Below, one piece after another: positions 22,095 through 23,907 of a DNA stretch of 23,907 nucleotides. The notes under the pieces were generated by a model, which saw only the letters and a list, made by a program, of their open reading frames with translations, did no database searches and had not been told where the DNA came from. Numbering within the stretch: the first letter of the stretch is position 1; each line of letters opens with the position of its first letter. This stretch comes from Firmicutes bacterium UBA5010 (GTDB lineage Bacteria; Bacillota; Clostridia; Tissierellales; Sedimentibacteraceae): positions 16,842-40,748 of the forward strand of contig DGYI01000072.1 of assembly GCA_002396645.1 (NCBI GenBank). Reading direction: 5' to 3'. Both the position numbers and the translations under genes were made by a program.

Positions 22095-23747
22095 ATGAGT
22101 TGTTTAAAAAAATTTGTTTATTGCCTGTTAATACTGATTGTATTGTTCTCAATTTGTTCTTGCGCAGAAAAGAATTTAAACAATACAGACACGGAAAATA
22201 ACAGCGATGAAAACATCATTGATGACACTGAAAACTTAGCTATTGATGAAAAAGGTGAAGAAACTATCAAGTATTTATCAAGTGATATATCTCTTTCGTA
22301 TTATATTAATAATAACCCTGTTGTTGAATCTTTGTATACCGATTTAAATGATCGATCTATATACAATATTGATTGTTTTTTAGATACCAAGAATAAAATT
22401 CTTAGCTGTAAACAAACAATTAATTATGTAAATAATACCGGAGCTGATTTAGGTAATTTAGCACTTCATCTTTATCCTGATTATTACAGCGAGGATGGAG
22501 TATATGCTTCACAGCTTGCAGGCAGTATATTAAATAACAATTACGGAGATATAACTATATCCTTAGTTGAAATAAATTCAAACAGCATTAATTTCACACA
22601 AGATAATGAGATACTTAAATTTGAACTTCCAAGTGAACTAAAGCAAAATGAGAAGCTTGATATTATAATTGAGTTTGAATTAATTATACCGGCTTTTTCA
22701 GAAAGAATGAGCTTTTATAATAATACTTACTCATTGGTTTACTGGTATCCTATAGTTTGTCATTACGATTTGAATACAAATAGTTGGGATGAGAGACCTT
22801 ATTATTATATAGGTGAGTCAAATTACGGATATTATAATGATTATAATGTCAATATAACAGTTCCTAAAGATTATATTGTGGCTGCAACGGGTGTTGAAAC
22901 TGAGATACAGAATACTGATAGCGGATTAAAAACTATCAGTGCTAAGGAAACTAACGTAAAGGATTTTGTTTTCTTCACTTCACCGGATTTCCAATCTGAA
23001 ACTGTAGAGATAGAAGGAATTACTGTAAATACATATTATTTTGAGGGTCATGAGGCAGTCAATCAAAGAGTTATTAAGTATTTGAAAGAGGGAATCGGCT
23101 TTATGACAAAAGCGATTGGGAAATATCCGTTTAAAGAACTTGATATAGTCGAAAGTCCTATGAGTAGTATAACGAGCATGGAATATCCGACAATAATTAA
23201 CATGTTGGCTTATGGTAATGATAAAAACACTGAAATCAACTTAAAAACACTAAATTGGCTCGATGATACCATTATTCATGAAATGATACATCAATGGTGG
23301 TTTAATGTTGTAGGCAATAATTCGTATGACGAGGCATTTATGGATGAATCACTGACTGTTTGCTGGACGAATTTATTTTTTGAGTATATTTTTGGAAAGG
23401 AAAATCCTAAAACTGTATATTCGCTGATTTCGAGGAAAAATTATATGGATAAAGCTTCATACCCAATAATTAAGCCTGTAGATGATTTTCAGGATTCTGA
23501 GAGTTATAGCCATAACTTATGTCTGGGATACGTAGTTCTCGAGGATTTAAGGAAACAAATAGGCAATGAAAAATTTATAGAGGTTTTCAGAAGGCTATAC
23601 AATGATTTTAAGTTTACAAATGCAAGGTCACAGGATTTAATCAATATTGTCGGCGAAGTTTGTGGAAATGAGTATAAGGAATTTTTAGATAATTCCCTTA
23701 ACAAAGAAGAATACGATGCTTTGAAATTTTATAATTTTACAAAGTAA
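22095..23747 (+). CDS. M1-family zinc metallopeptidase, predicted lipoprotein
   Basis: The 550-residue protein has a lipoprotein signal: KK at 5-6, a hydrophobic stretch 8-20 and a lipobox ending at C23 (ICSC). An acidic Asn/Asp/Glu-rich linker (~24-55) follows. The N-terminal beta domain of M1 aminopeptidases precedes a gluzincin domain with H395-E396-x-x-H399 and the third zinc ligand E418 (HExxH-18-E). SITSMEYP at about 359-366 replaces the GAMEN exopeptidase motif. It should sit on the outer face of the membrane and trim peptides from the N-terminus. The C-terminal helical domain of large M1 enzymes is absent, so it is a short form. It has its own promoter. Confidence 0.87.
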   Translation: MSCLKKFVYCLLILIVLFSICSCAEKNLNNTDTENNSDENIIDDTENLAIDEKGEETIKYLSSDISLSYYINNNPVVESLYTDLNDRSIYNIDCFLDTKNKILSCKQTINYVNNTGADLGNLALHLYPDYYSEDGVYASQLAGSILNNNYGDITISLVEINSNSINFTQDNEILKFELPSELKQNEKLDIIIEFELIIPAFSERMSFYNNTYSLVYWYPIVCHYDLNTNSWDERPYYYIGESNYGYYNDYNVNITVPKDYIVAATGVETEIQNTDSGLKTISAKETNVKDFVFFTSPDFQSETVEIEGITVNTYYFEGHEAVNQRVIKYLKEGIGFMTKAIGKYPFKELDIVESPMSSITSMEYPTIINMLAYGNDKNTEINLKTLNWLDDTIIHEMIHQWWFNVVGNNSYDEAFMDESLTVCWTNLFFEYIFGKENPKTVYSLISRKNYMDKASYPIIKPVDDFQDSESYSHNLCLGYVVLEDLRKQIGNEKFIEVFRRLYNDFKFTNARSQDLINIVGEVCGNEYKEFLDNSLNKEEYDALKFYNFTK

Positions 23748-23907
23748 AAATCTTCTGCGGGGTATAGTTCAATAACTACAATTAATTATTGTAAGCATAA
23801 CAGACATTATACTTATGTATTGTTTAGCATACATATTTTGTAATAAGTTGACGAAAATTTTAAGTTTACAATATTTTGAAATTAGTTTAGTATATATATA
23901 AATATAT
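23748..23907. other. AT-rich end region without a recognised gene
   Basis: Two 6-bp hairpins are present: TACAAT 23777-23782 / ATTGTA 23788-23793 and ATGTAT 23815-23820 / ATACAT 23829-23834. A TTGACG at 23848 lacks a convincing -10 box at 17 bp. No strong terminator follows the M1 gene. Confidence 0.5.

Overview
The window is a strongly AT-rich chromosomal stretch with good AGGAGG-type ribosome binding sites, consensus sigma-A promoters, intrinsic terminators with T-tracts and an isoleucine T-box leader. Together with a TSCPD protein, a bactofilin/M23 pair, a DUF5685-DnaJ operon and a B12-dependent mutase, this points to a low-GC anaerobic Firmicute (Clostridia/Tissierellia type, perhaps Sedimentibacter-like). 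The genus is inference. No phage, transposase, CRISPR array, rRNA or tRNA gene was found.

Layout. 1-1.8 kb: C-terminus of a small membrane protein, a YgbA-type Cys-rich protein, a DUF454 membrane protein, and a DUF368 (undecaprenyl-phosphate translocase type) transporter on its own promoter. 2.0-4.4 kb: a three-gene ABC-2 exporter (ATPase plus two different permeases). 4.4-5.0 kb: a gene-free island packed with long hairpins, including two diverged copies of one ~110-bp element whose stems are preserved. 5.1-6.7 kb: a divergent pair, a glyoxalase/VOC protein (minus strand) and threonine aldolase. 6.7-8.6 kb: DUF5685, DnaJ with a cysteine-rich tail, and a membrane protein, all overlapping.

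8.7-13.3 kb: a metabolic block opened by a promoter, a ~200-nt leader and a terminator hairpin. It encodes a single-chain B12-binding plus TIM-barrel mutase distantly like glutamate mutase, an octopine/nopaline dehydrogenase-family enzyme, and an MFS transporter with its own operator-like promoter and attenuator-like hairpin. I cannot assign a known pathway, and this is the best candidate for an undescribed system. An AlkD-like glycosylase overlaps the transporter gene.

14.1-16.1 kb: TSCPD protein, then an M23 peptidase/bactofilin pair. 16.2-21.9 kb: an EF-G paralogue with an unusual G4 motif, then a T-box-controlled isoleucyl-tRNA synthetase whose HIGH motif is rearranged to GIHH and whose KMSKS is RFHKS. 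This is the signature of the mupirocin hyper-resistant IleRS2 subgroup. An Ile-rich 32-codon upstream ORF overlaps its start. 22.1-23.7 kb: an M1-family metallopeptidase lipoprotein. All genes except the VOC gene read rightward.
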